Shown here: positions 56,648 through 64,000 of the stretch, one piece after another
Position numbering within the stretch: the first letter of the stretch is position 1
How the letters are laid out: every line of letters begins with the position of its first letter
NCBI GenBank assembly: GCA_910579465.1
Contig: CAJTUB010000009.1
Span: 37,556 to 101,555, forward strand
Source of the DNA: an uncultured Lachnospiraceae bacterium
Lineage (GTDB): Bacteria > Bacillota > Clostridia > Lachnospirales > Lachnospiraceae
Direction of reading: 5' to 3'
Length of the DNA stretch: 64,000 nt
Translations under genes and position numbers: made by a program
Notes under the pieces: model-generated
Told to the model about the DNA's origin: nothing
The model's input: only the letters and a program-made list of their open reading frames with translations
Database searches by the model: none

Positions 56648-58378
56648 GTGAAAAACACGGCGGTAAAGGTTTTATTAATTATGACGATTCTCAGCAGCAT
56701 TTTTTTGTGCGGGCTTTTGTTTTTACTGGTGAATAAAGGAAAGGGCGAGGGGGGTGGTTCCAGGCTGAAGGAGTATCAGGACCAGTATGATACACGTCTT
56801 ACGGATTCCAAAATTCTGGCGCCGAAGGTCTATGAGGACTTTTCTAAGCTGTCGGACGGAGAGGGACTCTATGATACGGCGCGCCATACGCAGGTGTATG
56901 AGCGTATCGAGGCATTGAAAAAGACGGGCAGCTATACGCAGGATGCGCCGTTGGTGATTTATAATCCGTACGGGGTGAATACGCGTTCTCTTTATGTTTA
57001 CTTTAAAACGGAGACGCCGATGAAGACGTCCTATCGTATCAGTACACAGGGGAGCGAGGTATCGACGTTTTCCGCAGACTGTTATTCGGAGGAGAAGTAT
57101 ACGACGACGCATGAGTATCTTCTGCTTGGTCTGAATGCAGAGGACGGAAACCGGGTAGCGCTTACGATGACAGATGCAGAGGGAACTTCCTGTGTCCGTA
57201 CCTTTTATGTTGCAGCGGCAGAGTCTCCGAATGTGGTAAAGAATAAGCTCGACATGAGACGGGGTATCAGCGGGGAAAAGCTTTCCGATGGCCTGTTTGC
57301 CCATTTCGGGAATGAGACCGGCGGGCAGGAGACGGTAACGCTTTATGACAACGACGGAATGCTGCGGGGAGAGATTCTGCTGCTTTCCGGCAGCTGTAAG
57401 CGCTTCCTGTTTTTCGGAGAACGGATGTATTACAATATTTCCGATACGCAGATAGCGGCGGTTGACCGCTTCGGACGCGCGGAGCGCGTGTATGCGATAG
57501 ACGGCTACACCATCGGGAACGACTATTGTATTGACGAGGCAAAGAAGCGGCTTCTGGTGCTGGCAAGCAAAAACGGGGAAAAGGAAAAGGGCGTAAACGA
57601 CCGTGTGCTGTCGCTTGACCTGATTTCGGGCGAGGTAAAGGAGCTCTTAAACATGGGAGAGCATTTAAAGGAGTACAAGGCGGCATGCCGGAAGAACATA
57701 GACGATACGTTAGAATGGCTGAACTTAAATTCCATACAGGTGATGGGGGAGAATGATATCCTTCTCGGGGCAAGGGAAGCGTCTGCCGTCTTTAAGATTA
57801 AGGATATTTATGGGGTGCCGATGTTGGACTACATTGTCGGCGAGCCTTTGATGTTCGCGGGAACGGGCTACGAGTACCAGCTGCTTGCGAAGGACGGGAC
57901 CTTTGCTTCCTTTTTCGGGGCGAACACCGTGACCTACAGGAAGGAGGAGGGGATGCCGTTAGGCATGTACCTGATTGACCTGTACGACAATCACATCGGC
58001 GGGACCGACAGCCGTCCGGAGCTTGATTATTCCGCGATGGCGTCCGATTTAGGCACGACGTTAAAGTCAGGGACCTCTTCCTACTTCTGCACCTATCTTG
58101 TGAACGAGGCAAACGGGACCTGGAGCCTGCAGGAGTCCGTACCGGTCGCCTATTCGGGCTATGTGGGGAGTGCACAGCTGACACCGGAGGGACATCTGAT
58201 AACGGATACCGCCGGGCGGTTCAGCTATAGTGAGTTTGACAGTAAGCGGGAGCTGATCTGCAGCTATACAGGTGCAGGGAAGGGCTATCTGGCGCGTGTG
58301 TTTAAGTACGATTTTAAGAACTTCTACTTTGCAGGGCAGGAGAGTGAGCTGCCGACAGAGGACGCCAGTGCGGAATAG
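56648..58378 (+). CDS. arylsulfotransferase-like membrane-anchored protein, catalytic His missing
   Basis: Arylsulfotransferases (ASST) move sulfate between phenols outside the cell on a beta-propeller. This 576-residue protein has a membrane anchor (about 7-28), an N-terminal sandwich (50-190) and a propeller (200-560). The segment EWLNLNSIQV at 356-365 aligns with the family's DWxHxNS, so the His is Asn. The places where family members carry HHD and QH appear as NDY (291-293) and GAN (424-426). It therefore looks like a pseudoenzyme (inference from motif memory). GTG start with AGGAGG upstream; topB follows 27 bp later. Confidence 0.65.
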   Translation: MKNTAVKVLLIMTILSSIFLCGLLFLLVNKGKGEGGGSRLKEYQDQYDTRLTDSKILAPKVYEDFSKLSDGEGLYDTARHTQVYERIEALKKTGSYTQDAPLVIYNPYGVNTRSLYVYFKTETPMKTSYRISTQGSEVSTFSADCYSEEKYTTTHEYLLLGLNAEDGNRVALTMTDAEGTSCVRTFYVAAAESPNVVKNKLDMRRGISGEKLSDGLFAHFGNETGGQETVTLYDNDGMLRGEILLLSGSCKRFLFFGERMYYNISDTQIAAVDRFGRAERVYAIDGYTIGNDYCIDEAKKRLLVLASKNGEKEKGVNDRVLSLDLISGEVKELLNMGEHLKEYKAACRKNIDDTLEWLNLNSIQVMGENDILLGAREASAVFKIKDIYGVPMLDYIVGEPLMFAGTGYEYQLLAKDGTFASFFGANTVTYRKEEGMPLGMYLIDLYDNHIGGTDSRPELDYSAMASDLGTTLKSGTSSYFCTYLVNEANGTWSLQESVPVAYSGYVGSAQLTPEGHLITDTAGRFSYSEFDSKRELICSYTGAGKGYLARVFKYDFKNFYFAGQESELPTEDASAE

Positions 58379-58405
58379 AAGAGAACAAAGCAGGAGATTC
58401 GGTTC

Positions 58406-60523
58406 ATGGGAAGAAGTTTGTTTATTGCCGAAAAGCCGAGTGTAGCGCAGGAGTTTGCAAAGGCGCTGCCATACCGGTTTTCGCGGCAGGATGGATATAT
58501 GGAGGCGCCGGAGGCAGTCGTGACGTGGTGCGTCGGGCATCTGGTGACGATGAGCTATCCGGAGGCCTATGACCCGGCACTGCGCCGGTGGAGTCTGGAA
58601 ACGATACCGTTTCTTCCGCAGGACTTCCGGTACGAGGTGATTCCGAATGTGAAAAAGCAGTTCGGGATTGTAAAGGAGCTGCTTTGCAGAAAGGACATCG
58701 ACTGCATTTACGTCTGTACCGACTCCGGGCGGGAGGGAGAATATATCTACCGTCTCGTGGACCAGATGGCAGGGGTTCCGGCGGAGAAGGAGCGCAGGCG
58801 GGTCTGGATTGACTCCCAGACCGAGGAGGAGATTCTGCGCGGAATCCGTGAGGCAAAGCCGCTGTCCGCGTATGATGCCCTGGGAGATGCGGCGTATCTC
58901 CGTGCAAAAGAGGATTATTTAATGGGGATTAACTTTTCGCGCGTCCTGACCTTAAAGTACGGTACGGCGGTGCAGGGGTTTCTAAAGGCGGAGAAGCATC
59001 AGGCAATCTCCGTCGGGCGTGTGATGACCTGTGTCCTTGGCATGGTAGTCCGCAGGGAGCGGGAAATCCGCAGCTTTGTAAAGACCCCGTTTTACCGGGT
59101 GACGGCAAAGCTGTCCGCCGGGGAGTCCGCCTTTGAAGCCGAGTTCCGCGCTGTCCAGGGCTCAAAATACGAGGGCTCGCCGAAGCTCTATAAGGAGAAC
59201 GGCTTCCGGAAAAAGGAAGATGCGATGGCGCTGGTTTCCGAGCTGAATGTATCCGCGGGGGCAGGGTTTGAGGAGCTTACCGAAAAGGAGAAGCAGATTA
59301 CCGCGCAGCGTGCCGCGGACGGTCTGACCGCCGTGATAGAGCAGTTAGAAAAGAAGCAGGAGAAAAAGAATCCGCCGCTTCTGTTTAACCTTGCAGAGCT
59401 TCAGAACGAATGTGCAAGGCTTTTTAAAATCAGTCCGGACGAGACATTAAAGATTGTGCAGGAGCTTTATGAAAAGAAGCTGGTTTCCTATCCGCGTACC
59501 GATGCGCGGGTGCTTTCGAGCGCGGTGGCAAAGGAGATTTCAAAGAATATCAGCGGACTGAAGAATTATTCCCCGGCGGCGGGCTTTGCGGCAGCCATCC
59601 TGCAGGGCGGCAGCTACAAGGGGCTTTTAAAGACCCGCTATGTCAATGACAAGCAGATTACGGACCATTATGCGATTATTCCGACCGGGCAGGGCATACC
59701 GGCGCTTTCCACGGTATCCATGACTGCAAAGCGGGTGTATGCAGCGATTGTAAAGAGGTTTCTCAGCATCTTCTATCCGCCTGCACTCTACCGGAAGGTG
59801 TCGCTCACCGTGCGCATCGGAAGCGAGCTCTTTTTTGCTGCCTTTAAGGTGTTGGCGGAGGAGGGCTATCTTGTACTGTACAAAAAGCCGGCAGGTGCCG
59901 CGGATAAGAACGGGACGCCGGAGGAGGCGGAGCCTGCTTCCGGAAAGGGAGGTGCCGGGAAGGGCGAGGAAGGGGAAGCCGAGACCGCCTGCGGCGCTGA
60001 GATGTTAGAGGCATTAAAGGACATGAAAAAGGGAAGTAAGCTTCCGGTTTCCATGTTTTTTATCAGGGAAGGCGAAACGGCGCCGCCAAAGCGTTACAAT
60101 TCCGGCTCCCTGATTCTCGCAATGGAAAACGCAGGCCAGCTTATCGAGGACGAGGAGCTCCGCGCGCAGATTAAGGGCAGCGGAATCGGAACGAGCGCAA
60201 CCCGTGCGGAGATACTGAATAAACTGGTAAAGATAGAGTACCTTGCCCTGAATAAAAAGACGCAGATGATTACGCCGACGCTGCAGGGAGAGATTATTTT
60301 TGAGGTCGTAAACGCCTCCATCCGTTCCCTGCTCAACGCGGAGCTGACGGCAAGCTGGGAAAAGGGGCTGACCTATGTGGCAGAGGGAAGCATCGGGAGC
60401 GGGGAGTACATGGGAAAGCTGGAAAGCTTTGTGCGCCGTATGACGGACGGCGTGAAGGGCTTAAATAACCAGAGCGTGCTGCGTGGGCGCTTTTCGGAGG
60501 TGGCAGGATATTATAAAAAGTAG
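58406..60523 (+). CDS. topB: DNA topoisomerase III
   Basis: Type IA topoisomerase that decatenates single-stranded junctions. 705 residues: Toprim domain with SLFIAEKPSVA at the start and CTDSGREGE near 104-112, active Tyr362 in SYPRTDARVL, and SVGRVMTCVLG near 202. An Ala/Gly/Glu-rich insertion lies at about 495-530. The C-terminal zinc-finger region of some homologues is absent. AGGAG before the ATG. Chromosomal and plasmid-borne topB both occur; there are no mobile genes beside this one. Confidence 0.93.
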   Translation: MGRSLFIAEKPSVAQEFAKALPYRFSRQDGYMEAPEAVVTWCVGHLVTMSYPEAYDPALRRWSLETIPFLPQDFRYEVIPNVKKQFGIVKELLCRKDIDCIYVCTDSGREGEYIYRLVDQMAGVPAEKERRRVWIDSQTEEEILRGIREAKPLSAYDALGDAAYLRAKEDYLMGINFSRVLTLKYGTAVQGFLKAEKHQAISVGRVMTCVLGMVVRREREIRSFVKTPFYRVTAKLSAGESAFEAEFRAVQGSKYEGSPKLYKENGFRKKEDAMALVSELNVSAGAGFEELTEKEKQITAQRAADGLTAVIEQLEKKQEKKNPPLLFNLAELQNECARLFKISPDETLKIVQELYEKKLVSYPRTDARVLSSAVAKEISKNISGLKNYSPAAGFAAAILQGGSYKGLLKTRYVNDKQITDHYAIIPTGQGIPALSTVSMTAKRVYAAIVKRFLSIFYPPALYRKVSLTVRIGSELFFAAFKVLAEEGYLVLYKKPAGAADKNGTPEEAEPASGKGGAGKGEEGEAETACGAEMLEALKDMKKGSKLPVSMFFIREGETAPPKRYNSGSLILAMENAGQLIEDEELRAQIKGSGIGTSATRAEILNKLVKIEYLALNKKTQMITPTLQGEIIFEVVNASIRSLLNAELTASWEKGLTYVAEGSIGSGEYMGKLESFVRRMTDGVKGLNNQSVLRGRFSEVAGYYKK

Positions 60524-60538
60524 TTATGGAGAAGAGCA

Positions 60539-61213
60539 ATGATGGTTGAAAAGAGGATTCGCGATTTGTTTTCGGAATATCCGGGAGTGATTTATGGATT
60601 TACGGATATTGCGTACAGTGCATATGCGGACACTTATAAATCTGCGTTAGTATTTGCAGTTCCTCATGGGGAGCTGCTTACCATCGAAACCTATTCGGAA
60701 GAAAAATTTGAAAAGAACCTTCAGGATGCCAAAAGGGTAGTGGAAAGCATTCTGGCACAGCTGGAAAGGGTGCTTGAGGAAGCCGGAATAAAATACGATA
60801 TTCCGCCTATGGCACAAAACAACGAGACAGAGCTGGCCGCCCCGTTTTCTTTCAAGTTTGCCGCAGTAAATGCCGGATTGGGCTGGATTGGGAAAAATGA
60901 TGTTGTTATTACAAAAAAATACGGACCAAGGGTAAGGCTGTCCGCAGTCTTAATTGATGAGCAATTTGTCTATGGGAACAAAATCTTAAATAGTAATTGT
61001 CCGGAAGACTGTAAAAAATGTGTGGATGCCTGTCCGCATAACGCATTACATAACGTACAATGGAATATCAGCTCAGTAAGAAATGATATAATAGATTATA
61101 AGCTGTGCAACGAAAGAAGAAGCTTATATATAAAAACACATGGGAGAAAAAATGCATGTGGTCTTTGCATGGTTGCCTGCCCGTTCGGAGGCAGTACCTG
61201 CAAAGCGTTATAA
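60539..61213 (+). CDS. 4Fe-4S double-cluster protein (QueG-like C-terminal part)
   Basis: 224 residues. The last third holds CPEDCKKCVDACPHNAL (about 160-176) and CGLCMVACPFG (about 207-217), two ferredoxin-type clusters arranged as in epoxyqueuosine reductase QueG, and the FKFAAVNAGLGWIGKND segment is also QueG-like. It is far shorter than QueG (about 310 or more) and lacks most of the cobalamin-binding region, so queuosine function is doubtful. Base composition is more AT-rich than its neighbours, which may indicate transfer. Confidence 0.78.
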   Translation: MMVEKRIRDLFSEYPGVIYGFTDIAYSAYADTYKSALVFAVPHGELLTIETYSEEKFEKNLQDAKRVVESILAQLERVLEEAGIKYDIPPMAQNNETELAAPFSFKFAAVNAGLGWIGKNDVVITKKYGPRVRLSAVLIDEQFVYGNKILNSNCPEDCKKCVDACPHNALHNVQWNISSVRNDIIDYKLCNERRSLYIKTHGRKNACGLCMVACPFGGSTCKAL

Positions 61214-61313
61214 ACAGTCAAGGGATTTTAGTAAGAAGATTTCCGGCTATAAAATCAATAAAAAATAGCAACAGATAGAATAAAACAATTCAAAATCAAG
61301 TAAGGAGCGGGCA

Positions 61314-61970
61314 ATGTTAAAGACGACGGAATTATTTGACTTATCGAAAACAGAGGCAAGGGAGCTTTTGGAGAAGGCAGAGTACGCATGGGAGGTACTG
61401 CCTGCTATCCATGACTTTATTCTTTCCTATGGGGAAACCCTGGGGAGCGAGTACGAAAAAAGGGGCGAGGATGTCTGGATTCATAAGACGGCAAAGGTGG
61501 CGCCGACAGCATCTGTCACGGGGCCTGCCATTATCGGGGCGGAGACGGAGCTCCGTCACTGTGCGTTTATCCGAGGCAATGCGTTTGTTGGGAGAGGCGT
61601 TGTCGTAGGAAATTCCACCGAGCTTAAGAATGTTATTTTGTTTGATAAGGTGCAGGTGCCGCATTACAATTATGTAGGGGATTCGGTTTTAGGCTACCGC
61701 GCGCATATGGGGGCGGGCTCGATTGTATCCAACGTAAAGTCGGACAAAACCTTAGTGAAGGTAAAGGAGGAGGGTGCAGAGTACCCTACCGGCTTAAAGA
61801 AAATGGGGGCGGTTCTCGGGGACTGCGTGGAGGTAGGCTGCGGCTCCGTACTGAATCCGGGAACGGTCGTCGGACCGGAAAGCAACATTTATCCGCTTTC
61901 CTCGGTACGCGGTTTTGTGCCTGCGCACAGTATCTATAAAAAAGAGGGAGAAGTCGTGCAGAAGCAGTAA
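61314..61970 (+). CDS. left-handed beta-helix protein, GlmU C-domain-like
   Basis: 218 residues. After a helical start (1-50), hexapeptide repeats build a beta helix (VWIHKTAKVAPTASVTGPAIIG, CAFIRGNAFVG, VGCGSVLNPGTVVG). The pattern VGNSTELKNVILFDKVQVPHYNYVGDSVLG resembles the GlmU acetyltransferase active region (NxVElKxs, HxxYxGD). No uridylyltransferase domain is present, so it is an acyl- or nucleotidyl-transferase relative of unknown substrate. AAGGAG is 8-9 bases before the ATG. Confidence 0.85.
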   Translation: MLKTTELFDLSKTEARELLEKAEYAWEVLPAIHDFILSYGETLGSEYEKRGEDVWIHKTAKVAPTASVTGPAIIGAETELRHCAFIRGNAFVGRGVVVGNSTELKNVILFDKVQVPHYNYVGDSVLGYRAHMGAGSIVSNVKSDKTLVKVKEEGAEYPTGLKKMGAVLGDCVEVGCGSVLNPGTVVGPESNIYPLSSVRGFVPAHSIYKKEGEVVQKQ

Positions 61971-62076
61971 AAGGAAGCAGGAAAGAAAACGGATAAGGGT
62001 ATAAGAAGATAAACGATAAAATGGTAAAGTGAAAAAGGGATAAGGAGAGGAAGCTTTTACGAAAGGAGGGAATGCA

Positions 62077-63723
62077 ATGCGGATTTTTTGCATCTGTCTG
62101 CAATATGTCGGGATTTTCTTTCTGATTGTCGAGCTGGTGTATACGCTGCGCCAATGGCCGTCAAGGCCGCAGTCGCATCTGCTGTTCCTTCTGCTGGCTA
62201 CCTTATTAAATTCCATCGGCTATCTCTTTGAAATCAGTGCGGTGCAGCCTGAGGTGGCGTTTGCCGGAACCAGGCTGAGCTATGTCGGTAAGGCTTACAT
62301 TCCGATGATTACGCTTTTATTTGTTGCTGATTATTGTAAGTTCAGGCTGCCGCGCATCCTGCCGGGGATAATGCTTGCCCTGCATTCCCTGATTTTGATT
62401 CTGGTGCTCACCTGTGAGTATCATACGCTGTATTATACGGAAGTAGGCTATGATGCCACAGGGATTTTCCCGCACCTTGTCCTCGGTCACGGACCGGTTT
62501 ATAAGCTCTATATGGCAGTTCTTTTGTTCTGTACCTTTTCGGTGCTTGCCATCGTCCTGTACCGTTACAGAACCGTAAAGGATGCAGAGGAAAAGCGCCG
62601 GGTGCTGCAGCTGTTTTTGATTGTATTGCTGCCGCCAATCGGGCTTGTCCTTTTTCTTTTGGGAATCTCGCAGGGATATGATACGACAGCCCTGAGCTAT
62701 GTGATTTCCAGTGCACTTCTTTTAATCTCCACATTGCGGAATAATTTTTTTGAAACCCTGAATCTTGCAAAGGACCATGTGATAGAGAACCTTTCGGACG
62801 GTCTGGTCGTAGTCGGTACGGAAAATGAGCTGGTATATACCAATCCTCCGGCGCAGAGCCTGTACCCGGCACTGGCGACGGATACCTATTCCGGTGCCCT
62901 GGAGGAAATCAGGAAATGTGCCGAAAGCCAGAAGGAGATTTGCCTTGGGGACCGGATTTACCTTGCCTCAAGACGGGATATCCTTCACAATCATTCATTG
63001 CACGGAAGCATTTATCTCCTGAAAGACGTCACGGAGGAGCGGAGCTATAGCAGAAAGCTGCAAAAAGAGGTGGAAGAAAAGACAAAGGAAATCCGGCATA
63101 TCCAGCATTCTGTTATTGCGAGCTTTGCGAATATGGTAGAGGCAAGGGACGGCGTGACCGGGCTTCATATCAAACACACCAGTGCCTATGTGGGGATTGT
63201 GGCGCGTGCCCTGCAGAAGAAGGAGGCATACCATGACCTCCTGACCGATACTTATGTAACGATTCTGACTGAGGCGGCGCCGCTCCATGATATCGGAAAG
63301 ATTGCAATCCCGGACTCGGTTTTGATGAAGCCGGGAAAGTTCAGTGAGGAAGAGTTTACTGTTATGCAGACCCACGCAAAGCTCGGGGCGGATATTATTG
63401 AAGAGCTTCTTGCCGAGCTGGAGGATAGCGAATACCTGTGTATTGCGCGGGACATGGCATACTGCCACCATGAGAAGTGGAACGGCAGCGGCTACCCGAA
63501 CGGCTTAAAGGGAGAGGAAATCCCTTTGTGTGCGCGGATTATGGCAATCGCAGACGTATACGACGCGCTCCGCTCCAAGCGGAGCTATAAGGACGAATTT
63601 CCGTCCGAGAAGGCGCGGGAAATCATCGCAGAGGGCGCAGGCACGCACTTCGACCCGGAGGTCGTGGAGGTATTCTTAGAGAACATCTGGGAGATTGAGG
63701 CAGCAGGGCAGGGGACGTATTAG
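62077..63723 (+). CDS. HD-GYP domain c-di-GMP phosphodiesterase-like sensor with 7TM input
   Basis: 548 residues: seven membrane helices (1-225) of the type also found in the hybrid kinase at 47.9 kb, a PAS-like domain (232-320), a coiled linker (325-345) and the HD-GYP domain with H404-D405 in APLHDIGK, HH at 464-465 and GYP at 472-474 (here GSGYP). All metal and GYP residues are present, so c-di-GMP hydrolysis is likely. AAAGGAGG is about 8 bases before the ATG. No diguanylate cyclase is in the window. Confidence 0.9.
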   Translation: MRIFCICLQYVGIFFLIVELVYTLRQWPSRPQSHLLFLLLATLLNSIGYLFEISAVQPEVAFAGTRLSYVGKAYIPMITLLFVADYCKFRLPRILPGIMLALHSLILILVLTCEYHTLYYTEVGYDATGIFPHLVLGHGPVYKLYMAVLLFCTFSVLAIVLYRYRTVKDAEEKRRVLQLFLIVLLPPIGLVLFLLGISQGYDTTALSYVISSALLLISTLRNNFFETLNLAKDHVIENLSDGLVVVGTENELVYTNPPAQSLYPALATDTYSGALEEIRKCAESQKEICLGDRIYLASRRDILHNHSLHGSIYLLKDVTEERSYSRKLQKEVEEKTKEIRHIQHSVIASFANMVEARDGVTGLHIKHTSAYVGIVARALQKKEAYHDLLTDTYVTILTEAAPLHDIGKIAIPDSVLMKPGKFSEEEFTVMQTHAKLGADIIEELLAELEDSEYLCIARDMAYCHHEKWNGSGYPNGLKGEEIPLCARIMAIADVYDALRSKRSYKDEFPSEKAREIIAEGAGTHFDPEVVEVFLENIWEIEAAGQGTY

Positions 63724-64000
63724 AGGGGAGAGGAGAGAAGGGGAAGGGACACTGCGTCGAATGATGTCGAAATGTGCGATATATTGTTGGAATATTTTGT
63801 AAAAGGCTAGTGACTTTTGGGGAGAGGGGTGGTATAATTTAAAGGTAGGGGGAGTTAGTAATTTTATTTGCATTATATTTAGTAATATTGAGCGTAGTAG
63901 GGAAAGCAATAAAAATACTTTTCTGAAAAGAGAAAGTAATAATTGAAGGATAATCAGGAGTTATCCGTTGGAAACCCAAAGAAACGCGGGATTATTCAAT
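63724..64000 (+). other. 277-bp end region, promoter-like sequence and start of an untranslated leader
   Basis: AT-rich DNA after the HD-GYP gene. A TATAAT at about 63833-63838 lies behind a weak -35. Near the right edge, a palindromic stretch ACTTTTCT...AGAGAAAGT and the repeat of GGATAATC / TTATCC suggest a folded leader that continues beyond the window. No coding frame is supported. Confidence 0.35.

Overview
The window reads as a chromosomal segment of a Gram-positive, low-to-mid GC Clostridia, most probably a gut or rumen Lachnospiraceae. The reasons are strong AGGAGG-type ribosome sites, TTGACA/TATAAT promoters with 17-base spacers, a CIRCE-controlled groESL, Rex, a CwlD-type amidase, and several families common in that group (DUF5696, DUF6062, DUF6106, GldG/DUF4340). 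This placement is an inference from gene content; there is no rRNA in the window. I saw no tRNA, rRNA, CRISPR array, transposase or phage structural gene.

Layout. 1-10 kb: a xylan/xylo-oligosaccharide locus (DUF5696 protein, two ABC permeases, a sugar-binding lipoprotein, a degenerate GH10 lipoprotein, an intracellular GH10 xylanase and a GH3 beta-xylosidase). 10-17.8 kb: a large palindromic element, mecA on the minus strand, a Ser/Thr kinase fused to a MinD-like region, a GH18-type wall hydrolase, cwlD, the Sua5 tRNA-modification gene, rpiB and a minus-strand DUF402 gene. 17.9-25.4 kb: a complete F-type ATP synthase operon (atpZ, atpI-like, then atpBEFHAGDC) whose c subunit carries the Na+-binding signature. 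25.6-32.5 kb: a 1-phosphofructokinase-like gene, rex, a one-polypeptide AcpS-NnrE-NnrD fusion, alr, a mazF without its antitoxin, and a CNNM/HlyC membrane protein.

33-37.5 kb is the most unusual part. A divergent pair (51-residue acidic protein / 70-residue HTH regulator) is present twice in tandem, with a 66-bp identical control region. It is followed by a promoter that carries one half of the same operator, a tiny double-glycine-type peptide gene interrupted by TGA, and an ABC exporter. Next is a Fic-fold protein that has lost both the catalytic His and the inhibitory Glu, behind a structured leader of about 270 nt. 37.6-47.6 kb: polysaccharide deacetylase, DUF2225, DUF6062, groESL, DUF6106, a TrpXYZ-like ABC importer and guaB. 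47.9-64 kb: a hybrid sensor kinase with two HPt domains plus a lone receiver, a four-gene Gld-like ABC system, a LUD protein, an arylsulfotransferase-like protein that appears to lack its catalytic histidines, topB, a ferredoxin-type protein, a left-handed beta-helix protein and an HD-GYP sensor with the same kind of 7TM input domain as the hybrid kinase.

Working together: the first block imports and degrades xylo-oligosaccharides; Rex, the ATP synthase and fruK belong to fermentative energy metabolism; alr, cwlD, the deacetylase and the GH18 protein act on the cell wall; and the 33-36 kb block is the best candidate for an undescribed peptide-export or signalling module.
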